Below are positions 1-10,076 of a DNA stretch of 64,000 nt, one piece after another. The position numbers were made by a program, and so were the translations under genes. How positions within the stretch are numbered: the first letter of the stretch is position 1; each line of letters begins with the position of its first letter. The notes below the pieces were generated by a model. The model was not told the DNA's origin, did no database searches, and worked only from the letters and a program-made list of their open reading frames with translations. Source of the DNA: Peteryoungia rhizophila. GTDB lineage: Bacteria > Pseudomonadota > Alphaproteobacteria > Rhizobiales > Rhizobiaceae. Location: contig NZ_STGT01000002.1 in the NCBI RefSeq assembly GCF_004912145.1, positions 558,001 through 622,000 on the forward strand, read 5' to 3'.

Positions 1-18
1 CGCCCCGAAAGCTAGGCC

Positions 19-1215
19 TCAGGCCGCGACAGGGCTTGCTAGAAGCGCCTTCAGCGAGGCTTCCGCTGTCCCTGAGCGTTCCGAGCGCTCGATGAAGCCG
101 CCGCCATAGACGCGGGCGTCGGCGCCGGTTGCCGAATAGAGCACGCAGGCCTGGCCTGGGGCGACGCCGGCTTCGCCGATTTCGAGATCGACATAGACGC
201 CGCGGTCGTCGGCATGCAGCACGGCCGGGGTCGGTGGGCGGGTGGAGCGGACCTTGGCGAAGCAGGCGAGGCCGTCTGCCGCATCTTCCGCCAATGTCCG
301 GTCGCCGATCCAGTTGATATCACGCAGATAGACGCGGTGGGTTTCCAGCGCTTCCTTCGGGCCGACGATCACGCGGCGCGAGCGGGCGTCGAGATAGATG
401 ACATAGAGCGGTTCGCCGGTGGCGACGCCCAGACCCTTCCGCTGGCCGATCGTGTAATGCAGGATGCCTTCGTGGTTGCCCAGCACGCGGCCGTCGAGAT
501 GCACGATGTCACCGGCCAGCGCTGCATTCGGCTTCAGCTTGTTGATGACGTCGGCATATTTGCCCTGCGGCACGAAACAGATGTCCTGGCTGTCGGCCTT
601 CTGGGCGACGACGAGGCCCATGTCTTCAGCAAGCTTGCGAGTTTCCGCCTTCGACATGGCGCCGAGCGGGAAGCGCAGATAGTCGATCTGCTCCTGGGTC
701 GTGGCAAAGAGGAAGTAGCTCTGGTCGCGCTCGCTATCGATCGGGCGGAAGAGGGCCCGGTGGCCGGGATCGTTCGGGAGCGGCACCGACTTCGAGCGGA
801 TGTAATGGCCGGTCGCCAGCGCATCGGCGCCGAGTTCCTTTGCGGTTGCCAGGAGATCGGCGAACTTGACCGTCTGGTTGCAGGCCACGCAGGGGATCGG
901 CGTTTCGCCGGCGACATAGCTTTCCATGAACGGGTTGATCACGGTGTCGCGGAAACGCTGTTCGTAGTCGAGCACGTAATGGGGGATGCCGAGCGTTTCG
1001 CAGACGCGGCGGGCATCGTCGATATCCTGGCCGGCGCAGCAGGAGCCGGCGCGGTGGACGGCGGCGCCATGATCGTAAAGCTGCAGCGTGATGCCGAGGA
1101 CGTCATAACCCTCGCGCTTCAGGATGCCGGCGACGACGGAGGAATCCACGCCGCCCGACATGGCGACGACAACGCGCGTATCTTCCGGTCTCTTGTCAAA
1201 ATCCAGCGTGTTCAC
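19..1215 (-). CDS. mnmA: tRNA-specific 2-thiouridylase MnmA
   Basis: MnmA activates U34 of tRNA-Lys, tRNA-Glu and tRNA-Gln with ATP and inserts sulfur to give 2-thiouridine in the cytoplasm. The 398-residue product has the ATP-binding PP-loop SGGVDSS at residues 20-26. It also has the two cysteines expected of the family: Cys112 in VACNQTVKF and Cys213 in DICFVPQG. Family members are about 360-400 residues, so the gene looks complete. A C-terminal beta-barrel region follows (about residues 290-375). The gene is transcribed divergently from the racemase gene at 1395 and appears monocistronic here. The assignment is secure; the first 10-12 residues before the conserved core could be shorter if a later start is used. 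Confidence 0.96.
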   Translation of the reverse strand: MNTLDFDKRPEDTRVVVAMSGGVDSSVVAGILKREGYDVLGITLQLYDHGAAVHRAGSCCAGQDIDDARRVCETLGIPHYVLDYEQRFRDTVINPFMESYVAGETPIPCVACNQTVKFADLLATAKELGADALATGHYIRSKSVPLPNDPGHRALFRPIDSERDQSYFLFATTQEQIDYLRFPLGAMSKAETRKLAEDMGLVVAQKADSQDICFVPQGKYADVINKLKPNAALAGDIVHLDGRVLGNHEGILHYTIGQRKGLGVATGEPLYVIYLDARSRRVIVGPKEALETHRVYLRDINWIGDRTLAEDAADGLACFAKVRSTRPPTPAVLHADDRGVYVDLEIGEAGVAPGQACVLYSATGADARVYGGGFIERSERSGTAEASLKALLASPVAA

Positions 1216-1394
1216 GGGCTTCGTCTCTGTGCTTCATGCGACCGTATCATGTCCCCCGCTTTAGGGGGGCTGGCCAAGCGTTGCGGGGCTTTTCACCCAC
1301 GGCGGCTGCCGGTCTGATTGTTGACGGATATAGAAAGGATTGCTTGTTCATGCAAGAGCAGCGATTCGCGGGGTGTCCCGCAGGGGAGACGACT

Positions 1395-2378
1395 ATGCCT
1401 GTCCAGATGACCGTCACGCCGGAGAGCTTTCCGATATCAGGCAGCTTCACGATTTCGCGCGGGTCGAAGACCGAGGCGAAGGTGGTCACCGTGCGGCTGA
1501 TGGATGGCGGGCATGTGGGCCAAGGCGAATGTGTGCCCTATGCGCGCTACGGCGAGACGGTGGAGAGTGTCGTCGAGGAGCTCAAGGCGCTCGTGCCTGA
1601 GGTGGCAGCGGGGCTGGATCGCAAGGGGTTGCAGAGCCGGCTGAAGCCGGGGGCAGCGCGCAATGCGCTGGACTGCGCTTTCTGGGATCTGGAGGCCAAG
1701 CGGGCGGGTCTCCCGGTCTGGCAACTTCTCGAGTTACAAGAGCCGAAGCCGCTGTCGGTGACCTATACGCTTTCGCTCGGCACGTCTGACAGCATGCAGG
1801 CGGCGGCGGAGAAAGAGGCCTCGCGGCCGCTGCTGAAGGTCAAGCTCGGCGGTGAGGGGGATGTCGAGCGCATCCGGGCTGTCAGGGCTGGGGCGCCGAA
1901 CGCCGCTATCATCGTCGATGCCAATGAAGGCTGGAGCCTCGAGCAGTACAAGGCGTTGGCGCCTGTCTTTCTCGATCTCGGGGTGAAGCTGGTCGAGCAG
2001 CCATTCCCGGCCGGTTCTGATGATGCCCTTCTCGGCCTCGATCGTGTCCTGCCCGTCTGTGCCGACGAGAGCTGTCATGACACGGCGTCGCTGGCGAGCC
2101 TCAAGGGCAAGTATGATGCCGTCAACATCAAGCTCGACAAGACGGGTGGGCTGACGGAAGCGCTGCTCATGCGCGATGCGGCGGTTGAGGCCGGCTTCGA
2201 GATCATGGTCGGCTGCATGGTCGGCACATCGCTCGCCATGGCGCCGGCTTTTCTGATCGGGCAGGGGGCGGCGTTCGTGGATCTCGACGGGCCGCTGCTT
2301 CTGGCGCGGGACCGGGAGCCTGCGATTGCCTATGACGGCGCGATCATGCCCCTGCCGCCGCGTGGGTTGTGGGGGTAG
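1395..2378 (+). CDS. dgcA: Enolase-superfamily racemase, DgcA type (N-acetyl-D-glutamate racemase / dipeptide epimerase)
   Basis: This 327-residue protein belongs to the muconate-lactonizing subgroup of the enolase superfamily. The paired acid/base lysines are visible as KVK in LLKVKLGG and as the second Lys in NIKLDKTGG. Metal-binding acids lie in IIVDANEGW, LVEQPFP and CADESC. In rhizobia, proteins of this shape ending in PPRGLWG are usually annotated DgcA, which racemises N-acetyl-glutamate in D-glutamate catabolism; dipeptide epimerase is the older name. ATG 1395 is preferred because AGGGGAG lies about seven bases upstream; the reading frame is open further 5-prime without a better site. 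The usual partner DgcN is not in the window, so the substrate is inferred from family only. Confidence 0.8.
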   Translation: MPVQMTVTPESFPISGSFTISRGSKTEAKVVTVRLMDGGHVGQGECVPYARYGETVESVVEELKALVPEVAAGLDRKGLQSRLKPGAARNALDCAFWDLEAKRAGLPVWQLLELQEPKPLSVTYTLSLGTSDSMQAAAEKEASRPLLKVKLGGEGDVERIRAVRAGAPNAAIIVDANEGWSLEQYKALAPVFLDLGVKLVEQPFPAGSDDALLGLDRVLPVCADESCHDTASLASLKGKYDAVNIKLDKTGGLTEALLMRDAAVEAGFEIMVGCMVGTSLAMAPAFLIGQGAAFVDLDGPLLLARDREPAIAYDGAIMPLPPRGLWG

Positions 2379-2430
2379 AATTCTCAGCCGGTTTTTTGTC
2401 CAACAAAGACCCCCTCTGGCCTGCCGACCA

Positions 2431-2524
2431 TCTCCCCCACAAGGGGGGAGAGGAGTTGCGGCAAGCGCTCGGTTCCTTCATCAAAGGGTGCGGCTTCGTT
2501 AAGCCCTCCCCCTTGTGGGGAGGG
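2431..2524. repeat. Inverted-repeat intergenic element
   Basis: Two copies of a C-rich/G-rich motif lie in opposite orientation, at 2431-2453 (core CTCCCCCACAAGGGGGGAG) and 2504-2524 (core CTCCCCCTTGTGGGGAG), about 50 bases apart. Each copy is itself partly palindromic. The architecture resembles the short palindromic repeats scattered between genes in Rhizobiaceae genomes. It fills most of the gap between two convergent genes and may also fold as a transcript terminator. No second copy was noticed in the window. Confidence 0.6.
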
Positions 2525-2563
2525 TTTGGGAGGGGACTTTCTTTTTAAGGAAACCCATAGGCC

Positions 2564-3232
2564 TCAGGCCTTCGCCATCCAGATCATGTGCTTCTTGCCG
2601 CGACCGGTTTTCCCGGCGCGGACAGGAATCTCTTCCACGCCATAGCCGCAGTCCTTCAAGCGGCGCGTGAAGTAGGGATCTGGACCCTGTGACCAGACGC
2701 CGAGAACGCCGCCGCGGGTTAGCGCTGCCTTGGATTTGCGCAAGCCGTCATGGGAATAGAGGCTGTCGTTCGCTTCGCGTGTGAGGCCGTCGGGGCCGTT
2801 ATCGACGTCGAGGAGGATGGCATCGAATTGGCTCTTGGACTTGGCAATCAGGGCGCCGACATCGCCGACGTGAATAACCACCCTCGGGTCGTCGAGGCTG
2901 CCGGCATAGATCTCTGCCATGGGTCCGCGTGCCCAATCGACGACGGCGGGTACGAGTTCGGCGACGGTCACCTTCGCATCTTGAGGCAAGACGGCGAGGG
3001 CTGCGCGCAGCGTAAAGCCCATGCCGAGACCGCCGATCAGGATGTGCGGGCGCTTGTGGGTGGCGATCCGCTCGAAGGCGAGGGTGGCGAGTGCTTCCTC
3101 GGAGCCGCTGAGGCGGCTGTTCATCAGCTCGTTGGTGCCGAGCATGATGGAGAATTCTGATCCTCGGCTCTTCAGGCGCAATTCGCCGCCGCCGGGTATC
3201 TGTGCCGTGTCGAGCTGGATCCAGGGGAGCAT
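2564..3232 (-). CDS. Spermidine-synthase-like SAM-binding protein
   Basis: The 222-residue protein has a class I methyltransferase/spermidine-synthase fold. The glycine-rich nucleotide loop is IGGLGMGFTLRAA, followed by the acidic VTVAELVPAVVDWA, and the later DAILLDVDNGPDGLT resembles the acidic loop of the spermine/spermidine synthase family. It lacks the N-terminal beta-barrel of true spermidine synthases (about 280 residues), so aminopropyl transfer is doubtful. It is often annotated simply as spermidine synthase-like. ATG 3232 has a possible AGGA site 8 bases upstream. It converges on the dgcA-type gene across the repeat element and is divergent from the aldolase gene. Confidence 0.65.
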   Translation of the reverse strand: MLPWIQLDTAQIPGGGELRLKSRGSEFSIMLGTNELMNSRLSGSEEALATLAFERIATHKRPHILIGGLGMGFTLRAALAVLPQDAKVTVAELVPAVVDWARGPMAEIYAGSLDDPRVVIHVGDVGALIAKSKSQFDAILLDVDNGPDGLTREANDSLYSHDGLRKSKAALTRGGVLGVWSQGPDPYFTRRLKDCGYGVEEIPVRAGKTGRGKKHMIWMAKA

Positions 3233-3418
3233 GGGGCAGTTCCTGCGTGTTGGTGTCGGCTGCCCCGTATCACGACGGGCCGTGCGGCTTCAACTCTGCT
3301 AGCCATCTGTCGTCCGTACCGAAGCCGCTCGATTGCCCCTTGCGGTTCCCATCGGCCGATGCGCATCTTCAGCGTCGAACACGCCGTGTCCGCCACGCCA
3401 TACTGCAGGAGAATGCCG

Positions 3419-4189
3419 ATGCCCGCCCCGAAAAACACCTTCAAGGCCGCCCTGCGCGAGACGGACGACATGCTTGTCGGTCTTTGGGTGGCGCTGGCGA
3501 GCCCGCATGTCGCGGAAGTCTGCGCCGGAGCGGGCTTCGACTGGATCCTGATCGACGGCGAGCATGGGCCGAACGACATTCCGCTGATCGCGGCCCAGCT
3601 CGCGGCGGTCGCGCGTCACCCGGCACATCCCGTCGTGCGTCTGCCGGTCGGCGAGAGCTGGCTGATCAAGCAGGCGCTGGATATCGGCGCGCAGACGGTG
3701 ATGATCCCGATGGTCGAGACGAAGGAAGAGGCCGAGAGGCTGGCGAAAGCATTCCGCTATCCGCCAGAGGGTGTCAGAGGCATGGGGGCGAGCCTCGGGC
3801 GCGCCTCGGATTTCGGCCGTATCAGCGACTATGCCGAAACCGCCAATGCCGAGGTCTGCCTGATCGCGCAGATCGAGAGCCGGCTCGGCGTCGAGAATGC
3901 CGATGCGATCATCGCGACGCAGGGCGTCGATGCGATCCTCATCGGTCCCGCCGATCTCGCAGCCGATATTGGGCATCGTGGCAACCCCACGCATCCTGAC
4001 GTCATGCAGGCGGTCGAAACCGTGATCGGCAAGGGTGTTGCTGCCGGCAAGCCTGTCGGCATCATGTCCGGCGATCCGGCCATGCTCAGCATGGCGCGCA
4101 AGGCCGGCATTCGCTTCTTCGCCTCGTCGACCGATGTCAGCCTGCTGTCCGCTGCGGCCACCAGTCTCGCAGCTGCAATGCGTGGCTGA
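3419..4189 (+). CDS. HpcH/HpaI family aldolase (4-hydroxy-2-oxoheptanedioate aldolase type)
   Basis: This is a class II, divalent-metal-dependent pyruvate aldolase of 256 residues, the normal length for HpaI/GarL/RhmA proteins. Family signatures are FDWILIDGEHGPND near residue 40, the Glu in LIAQIESRLG and the metal Asp in ILIGPADLAADIG. Such enzymes cleave 4-hydroxy-2-oxo acids to pyruvate plus an aldehyde. ATG 3419 is chosen because AGGAG sits seven bases upstream; ATG 3413 lies too close to that site. The Ldh_2-type dehydrogenase gene begins 34 bases downstream, so the two probably form an operon for a hydroxy-acid or sugar-acid route. The exact substrate cannot be read from sequence. Confidence 0.85.
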   Translation: MPAPKNTFKAALRETDDMLVGLWVALASPHVAEVCAGAGFDWILIDGEHGPNDIPLIAAQLAAVARHPAHPVVRLPVGESWLIKQALDIGAQTVMIPMVETKEEAERLAKAFRYPPEGVRGMGASLGRASDFGRISDYAETANAEVCLIAQIESRLGVENADAIIATQGVDAILIGPADLAADIGHRGNPTHPDVMQAVETVIGKGVAAGKPVGIMSGDPAMLSMARKAGIRFFASSTDVSLLSAAATSLAAAMRG

Positions 4190-4223
4190 TCCTGTTTCCC
4201 CTCGACATATTCATGGATCGTCA

Positions 4224-5216
4224 ATGAAGCTCACACTTGCAGAAGCCGAGGCGCTGGTCGTCGACGCCCTTGGCCGTTCCGGCGTCAACGAGGCCAACGC
4301 CGGCTCCGTCGCCCGCGCGCTGGTTGCCGCCGAAGCCGCCGGGCAAGGTGGTCATGGCTTGCGCCGGGTCGAGGCCTACAGCGCCCAGGCGCGGGCCGGC
4401 AAGGTCGATGGCTTGGCCAAGCCACAGGCGTCGCGACCAAGGCCGGGCGTGCTGAGCATCGATGCGATGAACGGCTATGCCTATCCGGCGCTCGATCTCG
4501 CGGTCGAGACGTTGCCCGCCATTGCGCGCGAACAAGGCATCGCGATCGCCACCATCCATCGCTCGCATCATGCCGGTGTCATGGGGCTGACCGTCGCTCG
4601 CTTTGCCGAGCAGGGACTGGCGGCGATGATGTTTGCCAATGCGCCGGCCTCGATGGCGCCCTGGGGCGGCAACAAAGCGCTTTACGGCACGAACCCCATC
4701 GCCTTTGCCGTGCCGATCGAGAATGGAGATCCCATCATCGTCGATCTGGCGCTCTCCAAGGTGGCGCGTGGCATGATCATGGCGGCGCGGCAGAAGGGTG
4801 AGGCCATCCCCGATGATTGGGCCTTCGATGCCGATGGCCAGCCGACGACGGATGCGAACCTTGCGATGGATGGCTTCATGGCACCGCTCGGCGGGGCAAA
4901 AGGAGGAGCACTCGCGATGATGGTCGAGATCCTCTCGGCGGGTCTGATCGGTGCGAACTATGCCTTCGAGGCCTCTTCGCTGTTCGACGACAAGGGGCCG
5001 CCGGTGGCCCTCGGCCAGACGATCATCGCCATCGATCCGTTGGCAACCGGCGGCACAGGTGTCTTCTCGCGCCTCGCCCTGCTTGCCGAAGAGATCGGTG
5101 CGCAGGAAGGCGCGCGCATTCCGGGACGGCGCGGGCAGGGACTGGCTCGTACCGCCGAAACCGACGGCATCATGATCGACGACGAGGTCGTTGCGGCCAT
5201 TCGGGCTATCGTCTGA
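4224..5216 (+). CDS. Malate/L-lactate dehydrogenase family (Ldh_2) oxidoreductase
   Basis: The 330-residue product is an NAD(P)-dependent 2-hydroxyacid dehydrogenase of the Ldh_2 family, which includes ureidoglycolate, sulfolactate and malate dehydrogenases. The conserved HRSHHAGVMG, the APWGGNKALYGTNPIAF segment and GGAKGGALAMMVEIL near residue 225 mark the family. ATG 4224 follows the aldolase stop by 34 bases, so co-transcription is likely. A plausible role is interconversion of a 2-oxo acid and a 2-hydroxy acid linked to the aldolase product, but the substrate is unknown. The gene converges on dctD, whose stop lies about 20 bases beyond, with no clear terminator between them. Confidence 0.82.
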   Translation: MKLTLAEAEALVVDALGRSGVNEANAGSVARALVAAEAAGQGGHGLRRVEAYSAQARAGKVDGLAKPQASRPRPGVLSIDAMNGYAYPALDLAVETLPAIAREQGIAIATIHRSHHAGVMGLTVARFAEQGLAAMMFANAPASMAPWGGNKALYGTNPIAFAVPIENGDPIIVDLALSKVARGMIMAARQKGEAIPDDWAFDADGQPTTDANLAMDGFMAPLGGAKGGALAMMVEILSAGLIGANYAFEASSLFDDKGPPVALGQTIIAIDPLATGGTGVFSRLALLAEEIGAQEGARIPGRRGQGLARTAETDGIMIDDEVVAAIRAIV

Positions 5217-5237
5217 TCGAGAACGAAGACGTTTTTG

Positions 5238-6569
5238 CTATTCGAACTCCGCCCGGTTGATGCCGTGGCGCTGAAGCTTGTCGTAGAAAGTCTTGCGGGG
5301 AATGCCGAGCGTCTCGATCGTCGAGCGCACGTCGCCCTTCGTCGACCGCAATGCCTCGCGGATCAGTTCGGCCTCGTGGCGTTCCATCTGTTCGGGAAGT
5401 GTGAGCCCGCCGCATCCCTGTTGCGAGTTCGGTTTCGGCGGTGGCGTGATGCCGAGCACGACCCGTTCGGCAAAATGCGAGAGTTCGCGCACATTGCCCG
5501 GCCAGTCGTGGTTTTCGAGATTCCGGTGCACATCGCCTGTCATGGCGGGTATGTCGCGGCGGAAACGTTCGGCGGCGCGGGCGGCGAAGTGGGCGAATAG
5601 CAACGGGATATCGGCCCGGCGCTCGCGAAGCGGCGGGATGGAGATCGTCACGACATTCAGTCGGTAATAGAGGTCCTCGCGAAACTCGCCGCGCTCGGCC
5701 GGATTGCCGAGCTCGACTTTGGCGGCGGCGACGACGCGCAGGTCCACGGGCCTCACCTCGTTGGTGCCGAGCGGGCTCACTTCGCGCATTTCCAGAACAC
5801 GCAGCATCTTCACCTGGGTAGAGAGCGGCATGCTCTCGATCTCGTCGAGAAACAGCGTGCCGCCGCTCGCATGCTCGATGCGGCCGACGCGCTTCTTCTG
5901 GGCGCCGGTAAAGGCGCCGGGCTCGTGGCCGAAGAGTTCGCTCTCGATAACGGTCTCCGGCAAGGCGCCGCAATTGAGCGCGACGAAGTTCCCGCGTGCG
6001 CGACGGCTCCAGCGATGCAAGAGCGTGGCCACCACTTCCTTGCCGCTGCCGGTCTCGCCGGCGATGAGCACATCGACATCGGTATCGGCGATCTGATGCA
6101 GTGTCTGGCGCAGATGCTCCATGGCCGGCGTCTGGCCGATGAGCGGCATGTCGTCGGGTATCGTTGTGGCTGCCTCGCGCAGGCGGCGGTTTTCGAGGAC
6201 CAGCCGGCGTTTCTCGGTGGCGCGGGCGACGCTCTGGACTAGACGGTCGGCGGGGAAGGGTTTTGCGATGAAATCGTAGGCACCGTCCTGGAGGGCCCTG
6301 ACCGCCATGTCGACATCGCCATGGCCGGTGATCAGCAGGACGGGGAGATCCGGGTCGAGGCTCTGGATACGGGCGAAGAGCTCGAGCCCGTCCATGCCGG
6401 CCATGCGGATGTCGGTGACAACCACGGCCTCGCACTCACTCGAAATTTGCGTGAGTGCCTGGGCAGCCGCGCCGAAATCGCGCACCGCGTAGCCGGCGAG
6501 TTCCAGCGTCTGGCGCGTGGCGCGGCGCAGGCCCGCGTCGTCATCAACGAGAATGATCTCGATGCTCAT
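5238..6569 (-). CDS. dctD: C4-dicarboxylate response regulator DctD, sigma-54 activator
   Basis: DctD is the enhancer-binding protein that, when phosphorylated by DctB, drives sigma-54 transcription of dctA. The 443 residues comprise a receiver domain with phosphoacceptor Asp53, an AAA+ domain with Walker A GETGSGKE at 171-178, the sigma-54 contact loop GAFTGA at 218-223 and Walker [11 protein letters not shown] from 236, then a Fis-type helix-turn-helix in the last 35 residues. Its ATG overlaps the dctB stop by four bases (ATGA), so the two are translationally coupled. The pair is divergent from dctA, with matching enhancer palindromes between them. Confidence 0.95.
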   Translation of the reverse strand: MSIEIILVDDDAGLRRATRQTLELAGYAVRDFGAAAQALTQISSECEAVVVTDIRMAGMDGLELFARIQSLDPDLPVLLITGHGDVDMAVRALQDGAYDFIAKPFPADRLVQSVARATEKRRLVLENRRLREAATTIPDDMPLIGQTPAMEHLRQTLHQIADTDVDVLIAGETGSGKEVVATLLHRWSRRARGNFVALNCGALPETVIESELFGHEPGAFTGAQKKRVGRIEHASGGTLFLDEIESMPLSTQVKMLRVLEMREVSPLGTNEVRPVDLRVVAAAKVELGNPAERGEFREDLYYRLNVVTISIPPLRERRADIPLLFAHFAARAAERFRRDIPAMTGDVHRNLENHDWPGNVRELSHFAERVVLGITPPPKPNSQQGCGGLTLPEQMERHEAELIREALRSTKGDVRSTIETLGIPRKTFYDKLQRHGINRAEFE

Positions 6570-8398
6570 GCCAAAGCCCTCTTGAGAGTGATGGTGAAGT
6601 TGGTGCCGTTCTTGCTCGTATCCACGGAAAGCCGGCCTCCATACTCGGTGACGATGTCGCGGGCGATCACGAGGCCGAGGCCCAGGCCTCCCTCCTTGGA
6701 GGTGGTGAAGGGGATGAAGAGGTTGTCCCTGACGTGATCCGGCAGGCCGTGACCGGTGTCGCTGACCGAGAGGTCGACTTCGTCGTCGGTCAGACGGGAA
6801 AGTCCGATGGTGATGGCGGCATTCGCTTTGTCATCAATGGCTTCGAGCGCGTTTTGCAGTAAGTTGATCAGCACCTGTTCAAGACGGATACGCTGGCTGA
6901 GAACAGCGATGTCTGAGGGGATGTCGCCAATAGCAAGCCGGTCAAAGCTGCCGGCGAAACGGCTCTTCAACAGGAACAGTGCGCCGTCGATCGCGGCCTT
7001 GAGATCGACAGGCTCGGCGGCCTGGCGACCCTTGCGGGCAAGGCCCTTCAGCTCTCCGGTGATCGCGCCGATGCGGTCGGTGAGCTCGGCGATCAGGCCA
7101 AGGTTTTCCTTCGCCGTCTCGCCGTTGCCGCGATCGAGGAAGGCCTTCGCATTGTCGGCATAGGCGCGGATGGTGGCGACGGGCTGGTTGATCTCGTGCG
7201 CCACGCCGGCTGCGACCTGACCAAGGATCGCCAGGCGATTCGCCTGGACGAGATCCTGCTGCACGCCCTGCAGGCGGCTGCCGGTCGCCCGGTGTTCGGT
7301 GATTTCGGCTTGCAGGCGGTCGCGCGCTTCGGTCAGTTCGACGGTGCGGAGCGTGACCTGCCGCTCCAGTTCGGCCTGGGCGGCTTTCGCTTCGGCCTCG
7401 CGACGGGCGGCGCGGCCGAAGCGGTGGAGCAGCAGGCCGGCTGCCGCGAGCAGGGGCAGGGCGATGGCTAGGAATGCTAGCCGATCCTGCAGGATGCCGG
7501 CATCCATGGCGGGGGCGGCGGGCGTGAGAATGTGCAGCGTCCACGGCGTGCCCGGCAGAGGCAGCGCCTCGGCGAAATGCGGCTGGCGCGGGACCGTGCC
7601 GGATGTGTCTGTCGCCACCATCGTGTGGCCTGCGAGATCTTCCAGCGACCAGATGGGAATGGGCAAAAGCGGCGCTTCGCCGAACTGCAGGCTCTCCCGG
7701 ATCGCGATGCGCTCCTCCTGGGGGATGTCCGTCACGGTCAGGAAGCGCCATTCGGGACGGCTGGTGATCAGCACTATGCCTTTGGGATCTGTCACATAGG
7801 TGATGCGGCCGGAGCGCTGCCAGTTCTGCTCGAGTGCCTCGAACTCAACCTTGACGACCACCACGCCCAGCGCGCGTCCGGTCTCGTCTTCGACGCGGCG
7901 GGACAGGTAGAGCCCGGGCCTGCGGCTGACATTGCCCAGCGCATAATGTTCGGCGGTGCCTCGTGTCAGGGCGCCGGTGAAATACTCCCGGAAGGCGTAG
8001 TTGCTGCCGACGAAGCTGTCCGCCTGGCGAAAGTTGCTCGCCGCTATGGCGGTGCCGTCGAAGTTCACGACGTAGATCACCGAGGCGCCTGTGCCGGGGA
8101 TGAGAGCCTCAAGCTTTTCGTTGAGCTGAGTGATGGCGCCCGGCGAGGGTGTCTCGAGCGCTTCCGCAAGGTCCGCGTCGCTTGCCAGCACCAGCGGCAA
8201 GGTGCGCGACCGGTCGAGGGCGGTCAGCAGCAGCGCCTGCTTCAAGGCGGCATCGGAGCCCGCATCCTCCACCAGGGCGTCGAGTGCCGAGGCCTGTCCA
8301 CGCTCGCCGGCATAGAAGAGGCCGGCAACCAGCACGGTGATCGCAAAGGCCGCGTAGGCGAGCCAGAGAATGCGTCCGTTGCGGCGGGGTTTCAGCAT
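6566..8398 (-). CDS. dctB: C4-dicarboxylate sensor histidine kinase DctB
   Basis: DctB is the inner-membrane sensor for succinate, malate and fumarate. The 610-residue protein has one membrane segment at about 11-30, a periplasmic double-PDC sensing region to about 300, a second membrane segment at about 305-325, a coiled linker, and a kinase core. The H-box [11 protein letters not shown] has phosphorylated His401. The C-terminal ATPase has the N box ([11 protein letters not shown]), DTGHGLP and [12 protein letters not shown]. It overlaps dctD and lies divergent from dctA. Domain order, length and context all fit DctB. Confidence 0.95.
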   Translation of the reverse strand: MLKPRRNGRILWLAYAAFAITVLVAGLFYAGERGQASALDALVEDAGSDAALKQALLLTALDRSRTLPLVLASDADLAEALETPSPGAITQLNEKLEALIPGTGASVIYVVNFDGTAIAASNFRQADSFVGSNYAFREYFTGALTRGTAEHYALGNVSRRPGLYLSRRVEDETGRALGVVVVKVEFEALEQNWQRSGRITYVTDPKGIVLITSRPEWRFLTVTDIPQEERIAIRESLQFGEAPLLPIPIWSLEDLAGHTMVATDTSGTVPRQPHFAEALPLPGTPWTLHILTPAAPAMDAGILQDRLAFLAIALPLLAAAGLLLHRFGRAARREAEAKAAQAELERQVTLRTVELTEARDRLQAEITEHRATGSRLQGVQQDLVQANRLAILGQVAAGVAHEINQPVATIRAYADNAKAFLDRGNGETAKENLGLIAELTDRIGAITGELKGLARKGRQAAEPVDLKAAIDGALFLLKSRFAGSFDRLAIGDIPSDIAVLSQRIRLEQVLINLLQNALEAIDDKANAAITIGLSRLTDDEVDLSVSDTGHGLPDHVRDNLFIPFTTSKEGGLGLGLVIARDIVTEYGGRLSVDTSKNGTNFTITLKRALA

Positions 8399-8428
8399 GG
8401 GTGGATGGCCTCGGTCGGGTCGGCGATT

Positions 8429-8444
8429 GTGCGTTAAATCGCAC
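8429..8444. promoter_or_regulatory. Putative DctD enhancer site 1
   Basis: A perfect inverted repeat GTGCG-N6-CGCAC lies just upstream of dctB and about 110 bases upstream of the dctA -24/-12 element. It is the outer of two near-identical copies, matching the known tandem DctD-binding arrangement of rhizobial dctA promoters. Confidence 0.8.
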
Positions 8445-8461
8445 TATAACACAAAGCTGCT

Positions 8462-8477
8462 GTGCGGAAAATCGCAC
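8462..8477. promoter_or_regulatory. Putative DctD enhancer site 2
   Basis: This is a second GTGCG-N6-CGCAC palindrome with the same six-base spacer, beginning 33 bases (about three helical turns) after the first. Both therefore lie on the same DNA face, as expected for cooperative DctD binding. Confidence 0.8.
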
Positions 8478-8553
8478 TGGTTCGTGTGGTGAATCAAGTG
8501 TGCTCGACGAGAGAGCCTTGGAGATTCAATGGTTTGAACGACTCTTCTCGAAC

Positions 8554-8569
8554 TGGCACGCGCCTTGCT
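8554..8569 (+). promoter_or_regulatory. Sigma-54 (-24/-12) promoter of dctA
   Basis: TGGCAC-N5-TTGCT matches the RpoN consensus, with the invariant GG and GC ten bases apart. It sits about 97 bases upstream of the dctA start and about 77 bases downstream of the inner DctD palindrome. Confidence 0.9.
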
Positions 8570-8665
8570 GACCTTTTTTCCAAGCGGCCGCGCCGCTCCC
8601 CATTCAGATCAGCAACCGCCCGGGAGGCCGGAACTCGTTCCGTCAGGGCGATCATGGAGGAAAGC

Positions 8666-9997
8666 ATGCATATCGATACCGCAGGGCACGCGCCCGAGGG
8701 CCGGCAGCCCTTCTACAAGCATCTCTATGTCCAGGTTCTGGCGGCAATCATTGCCGGTATTCTGCTCGGCCATTTCTATCCCGAGATCGGCGCGCAGTTG
8801 AAGCCGCTGGGCGATGCCTTCATCAAGCTCGTCAAGATGATCATCGCGCCGGTGATCTTCCTGACGGTCGCCACCGGCATTGCCGGCATGAGCGACATGA
8901 AGAAGGTCGGCCGCGTCGCTGGCAAGGCGATGCTCTATTTCTTCACCTTCTCGACCCTGGCACTTATCGTCGGCCTCGTCGTTGCCAATGTCGTGCAGCC
9001 GGGTGCGGGCATGCATATTGATCCGGCGACGCTCGATGCAGCGGCCGTGGCGACCTACACCGAAAAGGCGCATGACTCGTCGATCGTGGGCTTCCTGATG
9101 AACATTATCCCGACGACGATCGTCGGGGCCTTTGCAGACGGCGACATCCTGCAGGTGCTGTTCTTCTCGATCCTGTTCGGCATCTCGCTGGCGCTGGTCG
9201 GCGAGCGCGGCAAGCCGGTCACCGATTTCCTGCAGGCGGTCATCGCGCCCGTCTTCAAGCTCGTCGCCATCCTGATGAAGGCAGCACCCATCGGTGCCTT
9301 TGGTGCCATGGCGTTCACGATCGGCAAATACGGCATCGGCTCGGTCACCAACCTTGCTATGCTGATCGGCACCTTCTACCTCACGTCCTTCCTGTTCGTG
9401 GCGGTCATCCTCGGTGCCGTCTGCCGTTACAACGGCTTCTCGATCCTGGCCCTCATCCGCTACATTAAGGAAGAGCTGCTGCTGGTTCTCGGCACGTCGT
9501 CTTCGGAAGCAGCCCTTCCGGGCCTGATGAACAAGATGGAAAAGGCTGGCTGCAAGCGTTCGGTCGTCGGCCTGGTCATCCCGACCGGCTATTCCTTCAA
9601 TCTCGACGGCACGAATATCTACATGACGCTGGCAGCACTCTTCATCGCCCAGGCGACCGATATCCAGCTGCCGCTCGGCGACCAGATCCTGCTGCTCGCC
9701 GTTGCCATGCTGAGCTCGAAGGGGGCGGCCGGGATCACCGGTGCGGGCTTCATCACGCTGGCTGCGACCCTTTCGGTCGTGCCCTCGGTGCCGGTTGCCG
9801 GCATGGCGCTGATCCTCGGCATCGACCGCTTCATGTCGGAATGCCGGGCGCTCACCAACTTCATCGGCAATGCTGTCGCAACTGTGGTCGTCGCACGCTG
9901 GGAAGGTGAACTTGACCAGACACTTTTCCATGCCGCCCTCGGTGGCAAGGTTCTCGAAGAGGACGACATCCAGCCGGAACTGCAGCCGGCGGAGTAA
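8666..9997 (+). CDS. dctA: C4-dicarboxylate:cation symporter DctA
   Basis: DctA imports succinate, fumarate and malate across the inner membrane; in symbiotic rhizobia it feeds the bacteroid. The 443-residue protein is a member of the DAACS/SLC1 family with about eight membrane helices and two re-entrant hairpins. The serine-rich first hairpin is [13 protein letters not shown]; the second is [12 protein letters not shown]; the substrate region includes [16 protein letters not shown] 8666 is chosen because GGAGG lies five bases upstream; ATG 8654 in the same frame overlaps that site. Expression should depend on the upstream -24/-12 promoter and DctD. Confidence 0.97.
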   Translation: MHIDTAGHAPEGRQPFYKHLYVQVLAAIIAGILLGHFYPEIGAQLKPLGDAFIKLVKMIIAPVIFLTVATGIAGMSDMKKVGRVAGKAMLYFFTFSTLALIVGLVVANVVQPGAGMHIDPATLDAAAVATYTEKAHDSSIVGFLMNIIPTTIVGAFADGDILQVLFFSILFGISLALVGERGKPVTDFLQAVIAPVFKLVAILMKAAPIGAFGAMAFTIGKYGIGSVTNLAMLIGTFYLTSFLFVAVILGAVCRYNGFSILALIRYIKEELLLVLGTSSSEAALPGLMNKMEKAGCKRSVVGLVIPTGYSFNLDGTNIYMTLAALFIAQATDIQLPLGDQILLLAVAMLSSKGAAGITGAGFITLAATLSVVPSVPVAGMALILGIDRFMSECRALTNFIGNAVATVVVARWEGELDQTLFHAALGGKVLEEDDIQPELQPAE

Positions 9998-10034
9998 TAC
10001 TTCCGCGCCGACCCAAGACGGCGATCGGAACTGA

Positions 10035-10070
10035 AGCGCGGCCCGGCATTTGTCGGGCCGCGCTTTTTGT
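10035..10070 (+). terminator. Rho-independent terminator after dctA
   Basis: An 11-bp stem AGCGCGGCCCG / CGGGCCGCGCT with an eight-base loop is followed by TTTTTG, immediately downstream of dctA and before the convergent ribbon-helix-helix gene. Confidence 0.85.
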
Positions 10071-10076
10071 TTCTGG

